The notes: a model not told the origin generated them from the letters alone. DNA of 35,550 nucleotides from Planctomycetaceae bacterium (GCA_029243145.1 JAQWSQ010000016.1:1-35550); one strand, 5' to 3'; positions 8,121-17,597 are shown, numbered from the stretch's first letter. A program made the numbers and translations.

Positions 8121-8555
8121 TCAAGATTCGGTAATGACACCTTTTTTGAGGATCAAGTTACCGTACAAAGCGGTTTCCCCCGTCGCAACAATCGCGTAGG
8201 CAGTTCTCGCCCGATCATAGAATTGATAGCGTTCTACGAGAGAAAGAGAGATCTCACGTTGTTCGGCTGCATCCATCACGCGGCGATAGTCACTCCAGAC
8301 AGCAGGTTCACTCGCACTATCATCCACCGGTTGCATTACGGCGGCAGGGTTGTCTACAAACGTGTCAAGCGGAAACAACTGCAAGATGGCGGCAAGTAGT
8401 TCCGGGATTTTGTGACCATCGGCCCTCACCAATCGCGATGCGTGTGAGGCTGCTGGAAAATTAGAATCCGCGAGGACAATTTCATCTCCATGCCCCATTG
8501 CCGCGAGTGTCTGGAGAAGTTCGGGTGAGAGCAGGGGAGAAATATTCTTGAGCAT
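8121..8555 (-). CDS. fucU: L-fucose mutarotase (RbsD/FucU family)
   Basis: The 144-residue protein matches FucU closely at its start (MLKNISPLLSPELL then AAMGHGDEIVLADSNFPA) and end (YGNLILKKGV). His22 in GHGDE is the conserved RbsD/FucU active-site histidine. ERYQFYDRARTAYAIV corresponds to the FucU FYERA segment. The enzyme interconverts alpha and beta L-fucopyranose in the cytoplasm, feeding fucose catabolism. Its length equals E. coli FucU (140) within a few residues. A good ribosome-binding site (GAGG, 5 bases before ATG) supports the start. It lies directly upstream of the sulfatase, with larC 71 bases upstream of it on the same strand. Related enzymes act on ribose or other sugars, so the exact sugar is not proved. 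Confidence 0.9.
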   Translation of the reverse strand: MLKNISPLLSPELLQTLAAMGHGDEIVLADSNFPAASHASRLVRADGHKIPELLAAILQLFPLDTFVDNPAAVMQPVDDSASEPAVWSDYRRVMDAAEQREISLSLVERYQFYDRARTAYAIVATGETALYGNLILKKGVITES

Positions 8556-8626
8556 GCTGTCCTCAACATCTTGATCGAAGAACGTCGGAATTTCATTTTA
8601 TTGGAAATCACCACGCTAGCCGGGAA

Positions 8627-9913
8627 CTATCCATGATCGTGATGATGTCCATCACCGTGATCGTGGTCATGGCTGTGATCGTGACTGTGATCATGATCGC
8701 GAGTAACTTCCGGTGTATCTGACTCTTCCACATCGGAGTCACCGTCAAACAGGAACGCGGCCTCAGCGGCTCGATAAACATCAAGTAACGAAACACCAGA
8801 TTTTTCTGCAAGTTCTGCACAGGAATCAAATTCGGGAGTAAACCGTGCCGCCTCTGCATCGCGCCAGCCGAGTTTCCCGAGAACGTCTCCCCAGGGAGTG
8901 CGGACAGTAAATTCTTCACGTCTACGAACAGAACGATGTATCGTGCGGCGTCGAACTCCGAGAGTCCCTGTTTCCTGAAACAGAACACCTTCCAGATCGT
9001 CCACATCGGACGGATTCGCAATGACCGACATCATCACTCCCGGACGATCTTTCTTCATTTGGATTGATGTTGTGTAAACATCGAGTGCCCCGGCATCCAT
9101 CAGTTTTTTGCGTGCATACCCCAGAATCTCTCCCGAAACGTCATCCAGGTTTGTTTCCAGGAGAGTGACTTCATCGAGTTCTTTTTCAGGTGTTAATTCA
9201 CCGATCAACAATCGCAGCATGTTGGCACGTCCGGGAAGAGTTCGGCTACCGGCCCCGTATCCAATTTTCTCAATCATCATTGGCGGTAAACCGGGACGAA
9301 ATTCGTCAACCATAACCTTCACAATGGCCGCGCCGGTGGGTGTCGTTAATTCGGATTCCACATCGACTTCGGCGAGCGGAATCCCTTTGAGAATCTCGGC
9401 AGTGGCAGGTGCGGGAACCGTACAAATCCCATGAGCGATTTTGATTTTTCCATGTCCCGTAGGAACAGGACTGCAAATCACTCTTTCCACACCCAACAAA
9501 GAAAAACCAACCGCCGCTCCCACGATGTCGGCAATGGAATCAATGGCACCCACTTCGTGAAAGTGAACGTCTTCCAGCGTCATGCCGTGGACGTGAGCTT
9601 CGGCAACTCCGATGGCCTGAAATATCGCAAGTGCCGTCTCTTTTTGTGCGGGAGTGATCACTTCCGAGGCTTCGATCATCTTGCGGATATCAGAAAGATG
9701 ACGATGAGCGTGTTGGGGAGGGTGATCGATAAATACCTGGGTTGTTCTGAAACCGGATTTATTGGCCGGCTGGACACGCAGTTCGACTCCATCAATTCCC
9801 AAGGAGGCGATAGCTTCCTGAATTTTTTGCGGATCGACTCCCGCATCAATGAGAGCCGCCAGTGTCATATCACCAGAGATACCGGTTGCACAGTCGAGGT
9901 AGGCAACAATCAT
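8627..9913 (-). CDS. larC: Nickel-pincer cofactor biosynthesis protein LarC
   Basis: The 428-residue protein starts MIVAYLDCATGISGDMTLAALIDAG, the LarC family hallmark. It continues with HFHEVGAIDSIADIVGAAVG and PTGHGKIKIAHGICTVPAPAT. LarC inserts nickel into the pincer cofactor used by lactate racemase and related LarA enzymes. Both halves lie in one frame, unlike Lactobacillus where a programmed frameshift joins LarC1 and LarC2. The C terminus (about residue 403 onward) is a His/Asp tail of HDHSHDHSHD type, probably metal-binding. AGGGG 8 bases before the ATG supports the start. No larA, larB or larE is present in this window. Confidence 0.93.
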   Translation of the reverse strand: MIVAYLDCATGISGDMTLAALIDAGVDPQKIQEAIASLGIDGVELRVQPANKSGFRTTQVFIDHPPQHAHRHLSDIRKMIEASEVITPAQKETALAIFQAIGVAEAHVHGMTLEDVHFHEVGAIDSIADIVGAAVGFSLLGVERVICSPVPTGHGKIKIAHGICTVPAPATAEILKGIPLAEVDVESELTTPTGAAIVKVMVDEFRPGLPPMMIEKIGYGAGSRTLPGRANMLRLLIGELTPEKELDEVTLLETNLDDVSGEILGYARKKLMDAGALDVYTTSIQMKKDRPGVMMSVIANPSDVDDLEGVLFQETGTLGVRRRTIHRSVRRREEFTVRTPWGDVLGKLGWRDAEAARFTPEFDSCAELAEKSGVSLLDVYRAAEAAFLFDGDSDVEESDTPEVTRDHDHSHDHSHDHDHGDGHHHDHG

Positions 9914-10006
9914 GACGTAATCCCCTCGTTTGGAGAAACGTGGTCAAACAAAGCAGGAAATAATGTTCGCGGAATGTCGTCAAAAAACGACCGAGTGAGC
10001 GCCAAC

Positions 10007-10657
10007 TCAGCCCTTAAAGGCACCTTGCTGACGAGCTATTTCAATCGGAGAGAGACCGGATGTGTCTGCGACTGATTTTGCTTCGGGAGCAGGTTCGGAG
10101 ACAGCCGTTTCCTTGGGGGTCGTCTCTCCATCTTTCTCAGATTCTTTGGCAGGAGCCGCACTCGAACCTTGCTGACGAGCAAGTTCTAGTGGAGAAAGTT
10201 TTTTATCCCCAGCGGCAGGTTCCGATTTTTTGGACTCTCCGCTTGCCCCTTGTTGTCGAGCCAACTCTAAAGGAGACAACCCAGCCGCTTTCTGGGGAGC
10301 TGGGTTGGCATCCGCGTTCCCAGCACCTTGAGCCCGAGCGGCTTCCAGTGGACTCATACCAGCAGCCGCTTTTTTCGGAGCCGCACTGGCAGCAGGGACT
10401 GCTTTCTTCTCTGTTTTTTCTGGTTCTTTTTTGGGCAGCGGTTCATCAACGACTGTTAAGTAATCGGGATCGATATCGTACCACGAAATATCAACGGGAT
10501 TATCGAACTGTACCAAAACTCGGCAGTTCATATTGACTGTTTTGACTTTCCCGGTGAGTCCCTCGAATCGACGTAATTCGGGAACATCATTTTTGACGAC
10601 GACCCACTGATCTGTGAGTTCTCGTTTGAGTTGCTCTGCACGTTCGATCAACATCAT
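10007..10657 (-). CDS. SPLELARQQG-repeat protein with SH3-like N-terminal domain
   Basis: The 216-residue protein is not recognised by name. Residues 1-75 form a compact beta-rich domain (RRFEGLTGKVKTVNMNCRVL, then DISWYDIDPDYLTVV) reminiscent of a KOW or SH3-like barrel. The rest is a low-complexity Lys/Ala/Pro/Glu linker carrying four copies of one decamer: SPLEAARAQG (102-111), SPLELARQQG (128-137 and 155-164) and SPIEIARQQG (203-212, close to the C terminus). Evenly spaced amphipathic motifs on a flexible tail suggest repeated binding sites for one partner. The ATG at 10657 (or 10654) is preferred to an upstream TTG at 10702, with AAGG upstream. The toroid gene ends 113 bases upstream on the same strand. 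Confidence 0.75.
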   Translation of the reverse strand: MMLIERAEQLKRELTDQWVVVKNDVPELRRFEGLTGKVKTVNMNCRVLVQFDNPVDISWYDIDPDYLTVVDEPLPKKEPEKTEKKAVPAASAAPKKAAAGMSPLEAARAQGAGNADANPAPQKAAGLSPLELARQQGASGESKKSEPAAGDKKLSPLELARQQGSSAAPAKESEKDGETTPKETAVSEPAPEAKSVADTSGLSPIEIARQQGAFKG

Positions 10658-10770
10658 CACGCAAATACCTTGTGGGAGGGTGCGAAAATCAGGAAAGTCC
10701 AAGTCGACGCTCGACTTGTGTCACATTCTCGACAATTTGACGCCTGAATTCAAGGCATCTCCAGCGATTG

Positions 10771-11853
10771 TTATCGTTGATAGATTGGCAAAAACTGATA
10801 TTCGACCGCCAATCCGAGCACCGCCATGCTCGTACAATAGATTTTCCCCATATTCCGTTCGCTACCGAAACTGGAATCCCAACTTCCATCGAGATTTTGC
10901 GAGTCCACCAATTGCTCTACAATGGTATCGCGAGTTTGCTCCCAATGTTTCCCGCCCACTTTGAACATTCCGACGGAACAGTAATAAACGCCGTAGAAAT
11001 AGTAGTTGGAATGAGGACGTAACGGATTATTGAGTAGATAGTCGGCTCCGGCAAGAGTTTCTTCTGCTTTATGGCGACCGCAGATTTCAAGACATAGAAT
11101 CCCTGTTCCGGTTCTTGTCGGGGTGGGTCCATTACTCGGCTGATACCCAAACCCTCCACGACCTCCGGTTGCACAATTTTTCACATACTGAACGGCTTGA
11201 TCAATATTCTCTGCGGGGACATCCATACCAATATTCTTTGCCGCTCGCAGTGCCAACAACTGCCAACCAGTCACCGATAAATCAGCATCCCGACTAGACG
11301 GTTCGTATCTCCAGCCACCTGCATGCCGACTCCCTTTCGGGACATTTTGAGCCGCGAGAATCAAGGCAATAGACTTCGTCAAGACCTCTCGGCATTGGAT
11401 CGCGTCTTCCTTATCAAGCATTCCGATGACTTCCGCCAACATCAACGCGCTAATTCCATGACTGTACATGGGGCCGTGACTTTTCTTGCGAATCAGCAAA
11501 CCATTTTGTTGCTGTTGCTCCATCACCCAACGAATACCCTGAATAATTTGATCGCCGTAAGGGCCTTCTCCCGGCACATGTCCGGCGGCCAGAAATGACA
11601 TCACCGCGAGAGAAGTGGCTGCCGTCGATTCTCCATAAGCCTGAACGACCCACGACCCATTTTCCCGCTGTTGATTTGACAGAAATTTCAGCGCCCGCAC
11701 GATGGCTTCATCGACTTCCTTTTCTTCTTGTGATCGATCTTGAGCGGTTGCAGAGAGCGGACCACTCGAAAAGACGCACATAAACAACAGAACTGTCACC
11801 ACTATTTTTTGAAGAGAGTGAGAGAAGAGTGAGTGGTCCATGGATTGTCTCAT
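10771..11853 (-). CDS. Secreted alpha/alpha-toroid (prenyltransferase/squalene oxidase repeat) protein
   Basis: The 360-residue protein begins with a signal peptide (hydrophobic core IVVTVLLFMCVFSS, cleavage near SATAQ). The mature part contains repeats of the squalene-cyclase/prenyltransferase type: ALKFLSNQQRENGSWV, AGGWRYEP, GGFGYQPS and LVDSQNLDGSWDSSFG. These form an alpha/alpha barrel. The cyclase catalytic DxDD motif is not seen, so a non-enzymatic or binding role is likely. It follows the DUF4175-like gene by 14 bases and is very probably cotranscribed. The ATG at 11853 is preferred to a TTG at 11862; ATG 11841 is also possible. Such proteins commonly sit next to DUF4175-like, MoxR and DUF58 genes in planctomycetes (general knowledge). 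Confidence 0.85.
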   Translation of the reverse strand: MRQSMDHSLFSHSLQKIVVTVLLFMCVFSSGPLSATAQDRSQEEKEVDEAIVRALKFLSNQQRENGSWVVQAYGESTAATSLAVMSFLAAGHVPGEGPYGDQIIQGIRWVMEQQQQNGLLIRKKSHGPMYSHGISALMLAEVIGMLDKEDAIQCREVLTKSIALILAAQNVPKGSRHAGGWRYEPSSRDADLSVTGWQLLALRAAKNIGMDVPAENIDQAVQYVKNCATGGRGGFGYQPSNGPTPTRTGTGILCLEICGRHKAEETLAGADYLLNNPLRPHSNYYFYGVYYCSVGMFKVGGKHWEQTRDTIVEQLVDSQNLDGSWDSSFGSERNMGKIYCTSMAVLGLAVEYQFLPIYQR

Positions 11854-11867
11854 TGAATGCAATCAGA

Positions 11868-14800
11868 TCAATTGTCTTGAGGTTGTGGAGTTAGCGTCTT
11901 CTGAACAGCAGATTGTTCACGGGCAATTGATTCAAAATATCGTTTGATTAAAGGACCGTATTCTCCATTCGGATTCTTCTGACGACTTTGCATAATTTCT
12001 GTTTGGAGTTTCCCCGGCAATTGGCCCCAGTTCCGTTTCTTGAGACGCTGCAATTCGGTCTCAATACGTTCGAGATCGGTGCTGGCTCCCGGCTTGGCAA
12101 TCTGCTGCTGACTGGCGGCCCCTTCAGTGGAAGGCTGTGAATCAGGATCACCCTGCTGCTCACCTTCGGGGGACGCATTGGGTTGTAACTGATTCGCTGC
12201 TTGCTGTAATTGTTGTGCCGCCTGCTTCAATTGCTGGGCCGTTTGCTGCAACGGTGAGGGCTGCATTCCATCTGGCTTCTGTGGAGATTGATTGGACCCA
12301 TCGGATTGTCCCGGTTGATCACCTTGCGATGATTTCTGCTGAGCTTGCGATTGCTGCGAGGCGTCGGGGGTGGGAGGAGGAGTTGATTGTCCTGCTTGCG
12401 ACTGCCCCGCCTGCTGCATCATTTCTTGGGCTTTTTTCAAATTCTGGAAGGCATCGGCCACCTGTTCTCCTACTTCTTGAGGAACGGGAGACTCGGCAAT
12501 CGCTTGAGGATCAACCGAAGAGGCAGCGGCTTTCAGATTCTGCGCGGCCTGTCGTGATTGCTGACTGGCTTGTCCGGGATTGGCCGATTGCTGATTTTTT
12601 TCCGCCTGTTGCATTTGTTGCGATGCCTGCGAAGAAGATTGCCCCGCTGCTTGAGCCTGATCAGATTCCTGCCGAAGCTGGAATGGATCGGACTGCAACT
12701 TCTCAGCCGAGAGATCAAACTTCTCAGAGAGTTTCTGGGCTTCTGCCGCCATTCGTTGCTGAGCCTGTTGCTGCGCAGCCTGCCTTGACGTGGGACTTTG
12801 AGCCAATTCTTTGAGTTCTTGAGAGAGCGTCTCTTGTTGCGTGGCAAGATCCTTAGCTTCTGCTGCCAGTTGCTCACCTTGAGGCTGTTCGCTGGTAGAC
12901 TCTGCGAACTTTTCGGAAGCCGCGGCCGATTTCTCTCCCGCTTGAGCGGCCTGTTGAAGCAAGCCGGCTTCAAGTTGTTGAGCGGCTCGATCAGATTCTC
13001 GCGCTGCCTGAATCGCCTGCTTCGATGATTCTGCCTCCGGGCCTTCGTTACGAACAGATTCCAAAGCAATTTTCGCAGATTTTTCGGCCAATTGATTTTG
13101 ACGTTCTTGCAACTTGGCCACTTGTTGCTGAGATTCTGTTTGCGATTCCGGGGTTCCCGATTCCTGTTCGGCAGCCTCTTGAGATTGCTGCGCCAACTGC
13201 TGTTGTTTCGCAGCCAATTGCCGTAATTGATCGGCAACTTGCTCGGCAGTCATTGCTTCTGACGGTTTTTTTGCGGCATTCGCCATCTCCTGCGCTTTCT
13301 TGGCAATTTCATCCAAGGACTTCTTCGCTTGTTGCTGGTTGGCGGCAGCTTGTTGAACTTGATTCTCCTTCAATTGCTGATCTGCGAGTTTCAGGCTTTG
13401 CTCGGCTTCTTGTTGAGGGAATCGACCAATATCTTTTGGCAAGTTTTCCACTTGTTGAGCAATCTTCTGCTGCTTTTGCTGAAGCTGTTGGCGCTGTTGG
13501 TCGGGATTTATCTGGGGAGGATTGGCGGCAAACCGTTCAGTCTCTCGCTGTACTTTTTCAAGTTCCTTTGACAATCGTTGAGCTTCCCGGGCAACACTTT
13601 CGGGATTCGACGTAGGTTTGGCGAAATCCTGCGTTGGTAGATCATCGGGTAATTGTTGTGCGAGTTGCTTCAATTGGTCAGCCGCTTGCTGAGCTTTCTG
13701 TTGAGCTTGGTCGGATTTCACAGACTGTAAATTCTCTCCTGCTTCTTTCGCAGCGGATGATGCCTGATTCTGCTGTTGCTGTTGTTCTTTAGGAACCTGC
13801 AATTTTTCCAGAGCCTGAGCAATCGCCTCTTGAGTTTTCGCCATCTCTCGATCACGTTTGGCGGCTTCTTCAGGTGTTGTCGCGGCATTATCTTTGGACT
13901 GCTTGATCTCGTTGGCCAGTTCTTGTTCACGCTGAGCTAATTGTTCAACGGCTTGTTTTGGATTTGCGGACAACGCTTGATTCTTCTGCAAATCATTAGC
14001 GAGACGGTTCAGTTCCCCGGCGAACTCCTGCTGAGCCTCTGCCGCCTCAGAGAGATTCCCGGCCTGAAAGTCTCGATCAGCTTGTAACTGATCACTGCGA
14101 TCAAGAGGGGGAACGGCTGCTTGATTGGATTGTCGGTCGGCTTCCGCAAGAAGTTGCTGTTCGTCTCGAAGAACTTTCTCTTGTTCGCCTCGCTCTTCCC
14201 CTGATTCATTGGCCAATTGTTCGGCTTCCTGCTCCAGTTGTTTGGCGAGTTCTTCCTGCGGTTTCGCCAGATCTCGTGCGTCTTGGGCGAGTTTCTTGAG
14301 TCGATCAATTTCCATTTTCCGAGCCGCATCGACTAACTCTGGACGTTTCTCCAAGAGGTTCTGCAAAGCATCGGTAAGTTTTTGTTGATCCTCGGCCAGT
14401 GCATCATAATTCTGTTCAACCTGATCCGATTTTTCGAGGAACTCAGAATTCTCTTTCAGATCTGGATTAGCAGCCAATTCTTCGGAAAGTTCTTTTTGCG
14501 CTTGATCCAGAGCGACGGCTGAATCAGCCAGTTTCTCGGTGTCATCTCCCAGTCGCTCTAACTCTAACAAATCTTTCTCGATTTCTGCGAGTGTTTCCAG
14601 CACTCCCTCCAACTGTTTCAGATTGTCGGCAACCTGTTTGACACCTTGTGAATTATCTCGAAGCTGATCAGGTTGCTGGCTGGCTTCTTGATCTGGAAAT
14701 GTCTTTAACTCCTCTGCCAAAGGAGACAAGTCTTCCCGAGAGATTTGTTGTAAAACTTCAGTCATCTCGCGATAGAGCTGATGATTGGAGAGCTCGAGCG

Positions 14801-16616
14801 ACATCGTTTCTAATCGTCCCGACAGATCCCATTGCTGGTCAGCGAGTGAGGGGACTTCTTTACTCCGCTCGAACGGTTTCTTTTGCTCCTGGCTGTCTCT
14901 CGCATCTTTCTCAAGTTCTTTGACGAGACCGGAGTTCGCTTCTAACTGTTCACGGATATTATGGAGCTGTTGTTTCCAACGGTCTTGACGTTGTTCGACA
15001 TCAGCTCGCGCCAATGGAGCCGCTTCTTCCGAGATAGATAAGATTCGGGGAGAAGTCCAAACAACATTTGATTCGGGAACAGGACGTTCATCGGCAGCCT
15101 TAATTCGCCACGTAATCCGGTCTCCCTCCTGCAATCCGAAAGGAGACAAATCGACGGCGAACTGATGATTGACGATGGGAACTCCAAGCGAATCGACTGT
15201 CGCATAGACAATTTCTTCACGATCATTGGGGAGTTTTAAGTGCATTTCAAGCTCACCAATCGCGATATCATCAGACGCTTCCACGAGGACTTTGACATTA
15301 TCGCTCGAACGAGCTTCGAGTCGCTCATCAAGAGCGGATATCAAATGTAGTTCTGGCGATTGATCACGAATGATGCTGAGAGAATGGGGGGCATCTTCCA
15401 GATTGTGCAGACTGAATTCATCGGTGAGTGTGAGATCATAGGATCCGTTGACCTCGGCAATAAACTCCACCACTGCGGAAGTACGGTCTTTGCTGAACCG
15501 AACAGTCGGCTGGGATAGCGGTATCAATTCTCCGATAGCAGCCTCTTGGTCAATCGAGATGGCCGTTTCGTGCCACTGAAAATTGACGGATTCAACCGGT
15601 TTGGTGAACTGCAGATTCATGGTCAAATGGCTGCGTTCAAACACCGCCAATCGGCCGGAGATTGTCGAGAATGTTTCCACGGGACGTCCGGTATAAGCGG
15701 GAGGCTCTACTTCCAAAGTGACCGCTGCAATCTCTGGAGCATCTTCGACCTGGATATGATATTCCCTCGTTTGCGCCGAATCGGCTGAGAGAAAATAATC
15801 AAAATCCTGAAGCACTGCCGGCAATGTGAACTGATAAAGTCCTACTTCCTCGACCCAATCCATTCGGCTGCGATCAATCCGTCCTTCCGAATCAACACGG
15901 TTGATCCATACGGATTCAGGGAGGTCGGTTTCGTACAAACGCCATTGAGGGATGGCAGTAAATTCAACGCTTGTCCCTCGGGCGACGATTCGTTCTGCAT
16001 TAACAATTTCAAAGAACAGGTTTGATGCCGTGGCATAGTTTCCTGCCGGAGAAAGTAATCGCGACCACAATAATTGATAATGACCAGGACGGATCACAAA
16101 CGGCAGCAACAGAAATGCAACAGCCATGACGCCCCACAGCAAGGCTTTCTGCATCCGGTCTGCCGGTAATGATTTCGCAGCGTCGAGCTTTGGTAATCGA
16201 CTGATTGTTTCGCTCACCACGAGATCCCGCATCACAGCCGAACCTTTATATTCTTCGGGTAGGTCCGGATCACAGAACTCGACAGTCGATGTCAATCGTT
16301 CTCTGAGGTCAGGATAGTGCAGATCGATCAAGGCCGCTTTCTCGGTAGCGCTGAGGCTGAAAGATAGCGGCCTTACCAAATACATCCAGAAAAGCCCCAA
16401 ACCGACAACCGGCAATGACCAGATCAATACACCCCGTACTTCGGCACTCCAATCGAACATCCAGTCCGAGATCAACAGGACTGACAGCATGATGACCATT
16501 CCGGTCAGCCAACGCCCCAAACCACGAAACAACGTGAGCATAAACAAACGAGTCGTGAGCCGCGAAAACGAAGCTTCGAGACCGGCAGGCATTTCAGAGA
16601 GCGACGATGTGGACAT
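11868..16616 (-). CDS. Giant DUF4175-like membrane protein with Gln-rich coiled coil
   Basis: The 1582-residue protein has membrane segments at about residues 34-52, 61-81 and 157-175. A beta-rich region follows at about 180-540, with Ig-like stretches such as VTLEVEPPAYTGRPVETFST. A very long Gln/Glu/Ala/Lys-rich coiled coil runs from about 545 to 1500. The C-terminal 60 residues form a distinct segment (LERIETELQRLKKRNWGQLPGKLQTEI). The layout matches DUF4175-like proteins of planctomycetes. Most of it should lie outside the cytoplasmic membrane. AAGGA 6 bases before the ATG supports the start. The downstream toroid gene is separated by 14 bases. Function is unknown; an envelope-spanning scaffold is plausible. 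Confidence 0.85.
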   Translation of the reverse strand: MSTSSLSEMPAGLEASFSRLTTRLFMLTLFRGLGRWLTGMVIMLSVLLISDWMFDWSAEVRGVLIWSLPVVGLGLFWMYLVRPLSFSLSATEKAALIDLHYPDLRERLTSTVEFCDPDLPEEYKGSAVMRDLVVSETISRLPKLDAAKSLPADRMQKALLWGVMAVAFLLLPFVIRPGHYQLLWSRLLSPAGNYATASNLFFEIVNAERIVARGTSVEFTAIPQWRLYETDLPESVWINRVDSEGRIDRSRMDWVEEVGLYQFTLPAVLQDFDYFLSADSAQTREYHIQVEDAPEIAAVTLEVEPPAYTGRPVETFSTISGRLAVFERSHLTMNLQFTKPVESVNFQWHETAISIDQEAAIGELIPLSQPTVRFSKDRTSAVVEFIAEVNGSYDLTLTDEFSLHNLEDAPHSLSIIRDQSPELHLISALDERLEARSSDNVKVLVEASDDIAIGELEMHLKLPNDREEIVYATVDSLGVPIVNHQFAVDLSPFGLQEGDRITWRIKAADERPVPESNVVWTSPRILSISEEAAPLARADVEQRQDRWKQQLHNIREQLEANSGLVKELEKDARDSQEQKKPFERSKEVPSLADQQWDLSGRLETMSLELSNHQLYREMTEVLQQISREDLSPLAEELKTFPDQEASQQPDQLRDNSQGVKQVADNLKQLEGVLETLAEIEKDLLELERLGDDTEKLADSAVALDQAQKELSEELAANPDLKENSEFLEKSDQVEQNYDALAEDQQKLTDALQNLLEKRPELVDAARKMEIDRLKKLAQDARDLAKPQEELAKQLEQEAEQLANESGEERGEQEKVLRDEQQLLAEADRQSNQAAVPPLDRSDQLQADRDFQAGNLSEAAEAQQEFAGELNRLANDLQKNQALSANPKQAVEQLAQREQELANEIKQSKDNAATTPEEAAKRDREMAKTQEAIAQALEKLQVPKEQQQQQNQASSAAKEAGENLQSVKSDQAQQKAQQAADQLKQLAQQLPDDLPTQDFAKPTSNPESVAREAQRLSKELEKVQRETERFAANPPQINPDQQRQQLQQKQQKIAQQVENLPKDIGRFPQQEAEQSLKLADQQLKENQVQQAAANQQQAKKSLDEIAKKAQEMANAAKKPSEAMTAEQVADQLRQLAAKQQQLAQQSQEAAEQESGTPESQTESQQQVAKLQERQNQLAEKSAKIALESVRNEGPEAESSKQAIQAARESDRAAQQLEAGLLQQAAQAGEKSAAASEKFAESTSEQPQGEQLAAEAKDLATQQETLSQELKELAQSPTSRQAAQQQAQQRMAAEAQKLSEKFDLSAEKLQSDPFQLRQESDQAQAAGQSSSQASQQMQQAEKNQQSANPGQASQQSRQAAQNLKAAASSVDPQAIAESPVPQEVGEQVADAFQNLKKAQEMMQQAGQSQAGQSTPPPTPDASQQSQAQQKSSQGDQPGQSDGSNQSPQKPDGMQPSPLQQTAQQLKQAAQQLQQAANQLQPNASPEGEQQGDPDSQPSTEGAASQQQIAKPGASTDLERIETELQRLKKRNWGQLPGKLQTEIMQSRQKNPNGEYGPLIKRYFESIAREQSAVQKTLTPQPQDN

Positions 16617-16752
16617 TGAGAATCCTTGATCGAATGCAGATAAACGCAGTCAATATTGTAGCGAATCATGACGACTCAAGACATTTTTTTTCGCAACCGC
16701 TCAATCTATCTGAAATTGGACTCATTTGAACGGGTCATTCTCACCAGATAAG

Positions 16753-17295
16753 CTATTTAGTGGCAAGATCGGACTCTGAAAGAGGAGGAGCCCCTTCAAT
16801 CAAGCGTTTCAGAAGCAATTCGTTCACAGCCCCTCGAAACCGCTCGATTCCGTCAATTTCAATCACCGGAATCGCATCCGCATATTGATCTGATAATTCT
16901 CCAGAATCTACGATATCGATCTCTTCAATGTCAGGTAGCCATTCGGCGAAACGATGCAGCGTATCTTTGGCTACGTCGCAGAGATGACATTCTTCTTTGG
17001 TGTAAATCACAACACGCTGGAACCGTTGTCCGGGCAAACTCGGTGTCCAGGAAGGAGAAATTGTGACCTGGCTCTGTTGGAGAAAATAACCCGCCACGCT
17101 TAACCCAATTCCCACAAAAGGCCACAGACCTTCGTTCCGATACCAGAAACCGGGTAATGGGATTGAAAAATTCGAGGATTTTGCGAACAAAGCAAAGATG
17201 AGTAAGGCAACTCCACCCACGAACAGAAATGAGCCCAAAAACTCAGGCAATTCTCTCGTCTGCGAGTCGGCTTGATCCTGATCTTCGTGATTCAC
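16753..17295 (-). CDS. Membrane-anchored glutaredoxin-like protein
   Basis: The 180-residue protein has two membrane segments, GSFLFVGGVALLIFALFA (about 25-41) and LWPFVGIGLSVAGYFL (about 58-73). A glutaredoxin/thioredoxin-fold domain follows (about 92-172), with YTKEECHLCDVAKDTL supplying the CxxC redox pair, and DAIPVIEIDGIERFRG giving the cis-proline loop. It probably handles thiol-disulfide exchange at the membrane; the topology of the domain is uncertain. The start is GTG at 17295 with a G-rich GGGGGC segment upstream. It precedes the DUF4175-like gene on the same strand, 136 bases apart. Confidence 0.82.
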   Translation of the reverse strand: MNHEDQDQADSQTRELPEFLGSFLFVGGVALLIFALFAKSSNFSIPLPGFWYRNEGLWPFVGIGLSVAGYFLQQSQVTISPSWTPSLPGQRFQRVVIYTKEECHLCDVAKDTLHRFAEWLPDIEEIDIVDSGELSDQYADAIPVIEIDGIERFRGAVNELLLKRLIEGAPPLSESDLATK

Positions 17296-17458
17296 AATTC
17301 GCCCCCGCCCCTGAATTCTGTTGACTTATCTCACTTCTACGAGATTTGGAGAAAACAGCCCCTCTGCCTAAACATTACGACTCTCAGGGTTATATCAAAT
17401 ATTACAATAATTCTCTGCCCGAGATGAGGCAGTAAATAGTGGAATTTCACCACAACAC

Positions 17459-17467
17459 TGGTATAAT
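17459..17467 (+). promoter_or_regulatory. Candidate extended -10 promoter for the kinase gene
   Basis: TGGTATAAT is a perfect TATAAT hexamer (17462-17467) with the extended TGN motif. No good -35 box is seen at the expected distance, as is usual for extended -10 promoters. It lies 130 bases before the kinase start. The 302-bp region 17296-17597 between the divergent redox and kinase genes holds no other feature I can support. Confidence 0.4.
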
Positions 17468-17597
17468 GGAGTAAGGTTTTAAAGTAGAAGTTCTCAATGA
17501 CATTTCCATCGATTCACTCGACGACCTTGCAATTCTTGCGAATACGACGTGAAACGGTTCCCAGATCAAATCATCGGCGACACGCGGGTTCGAGTTC

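Noticed and set aside
12137..13615. Long rightward frames inside the DUF4175-like gene
   Set aside because: They are Leu/Arg-rich translations antisense to the Gln-rich repeats, without ribosome-binding sites.
16680..16700. T-rich run as terminator for the redox gene
   Set aside because: The T-run is on the wrong strand for a leftward transcript and has no stem before it.
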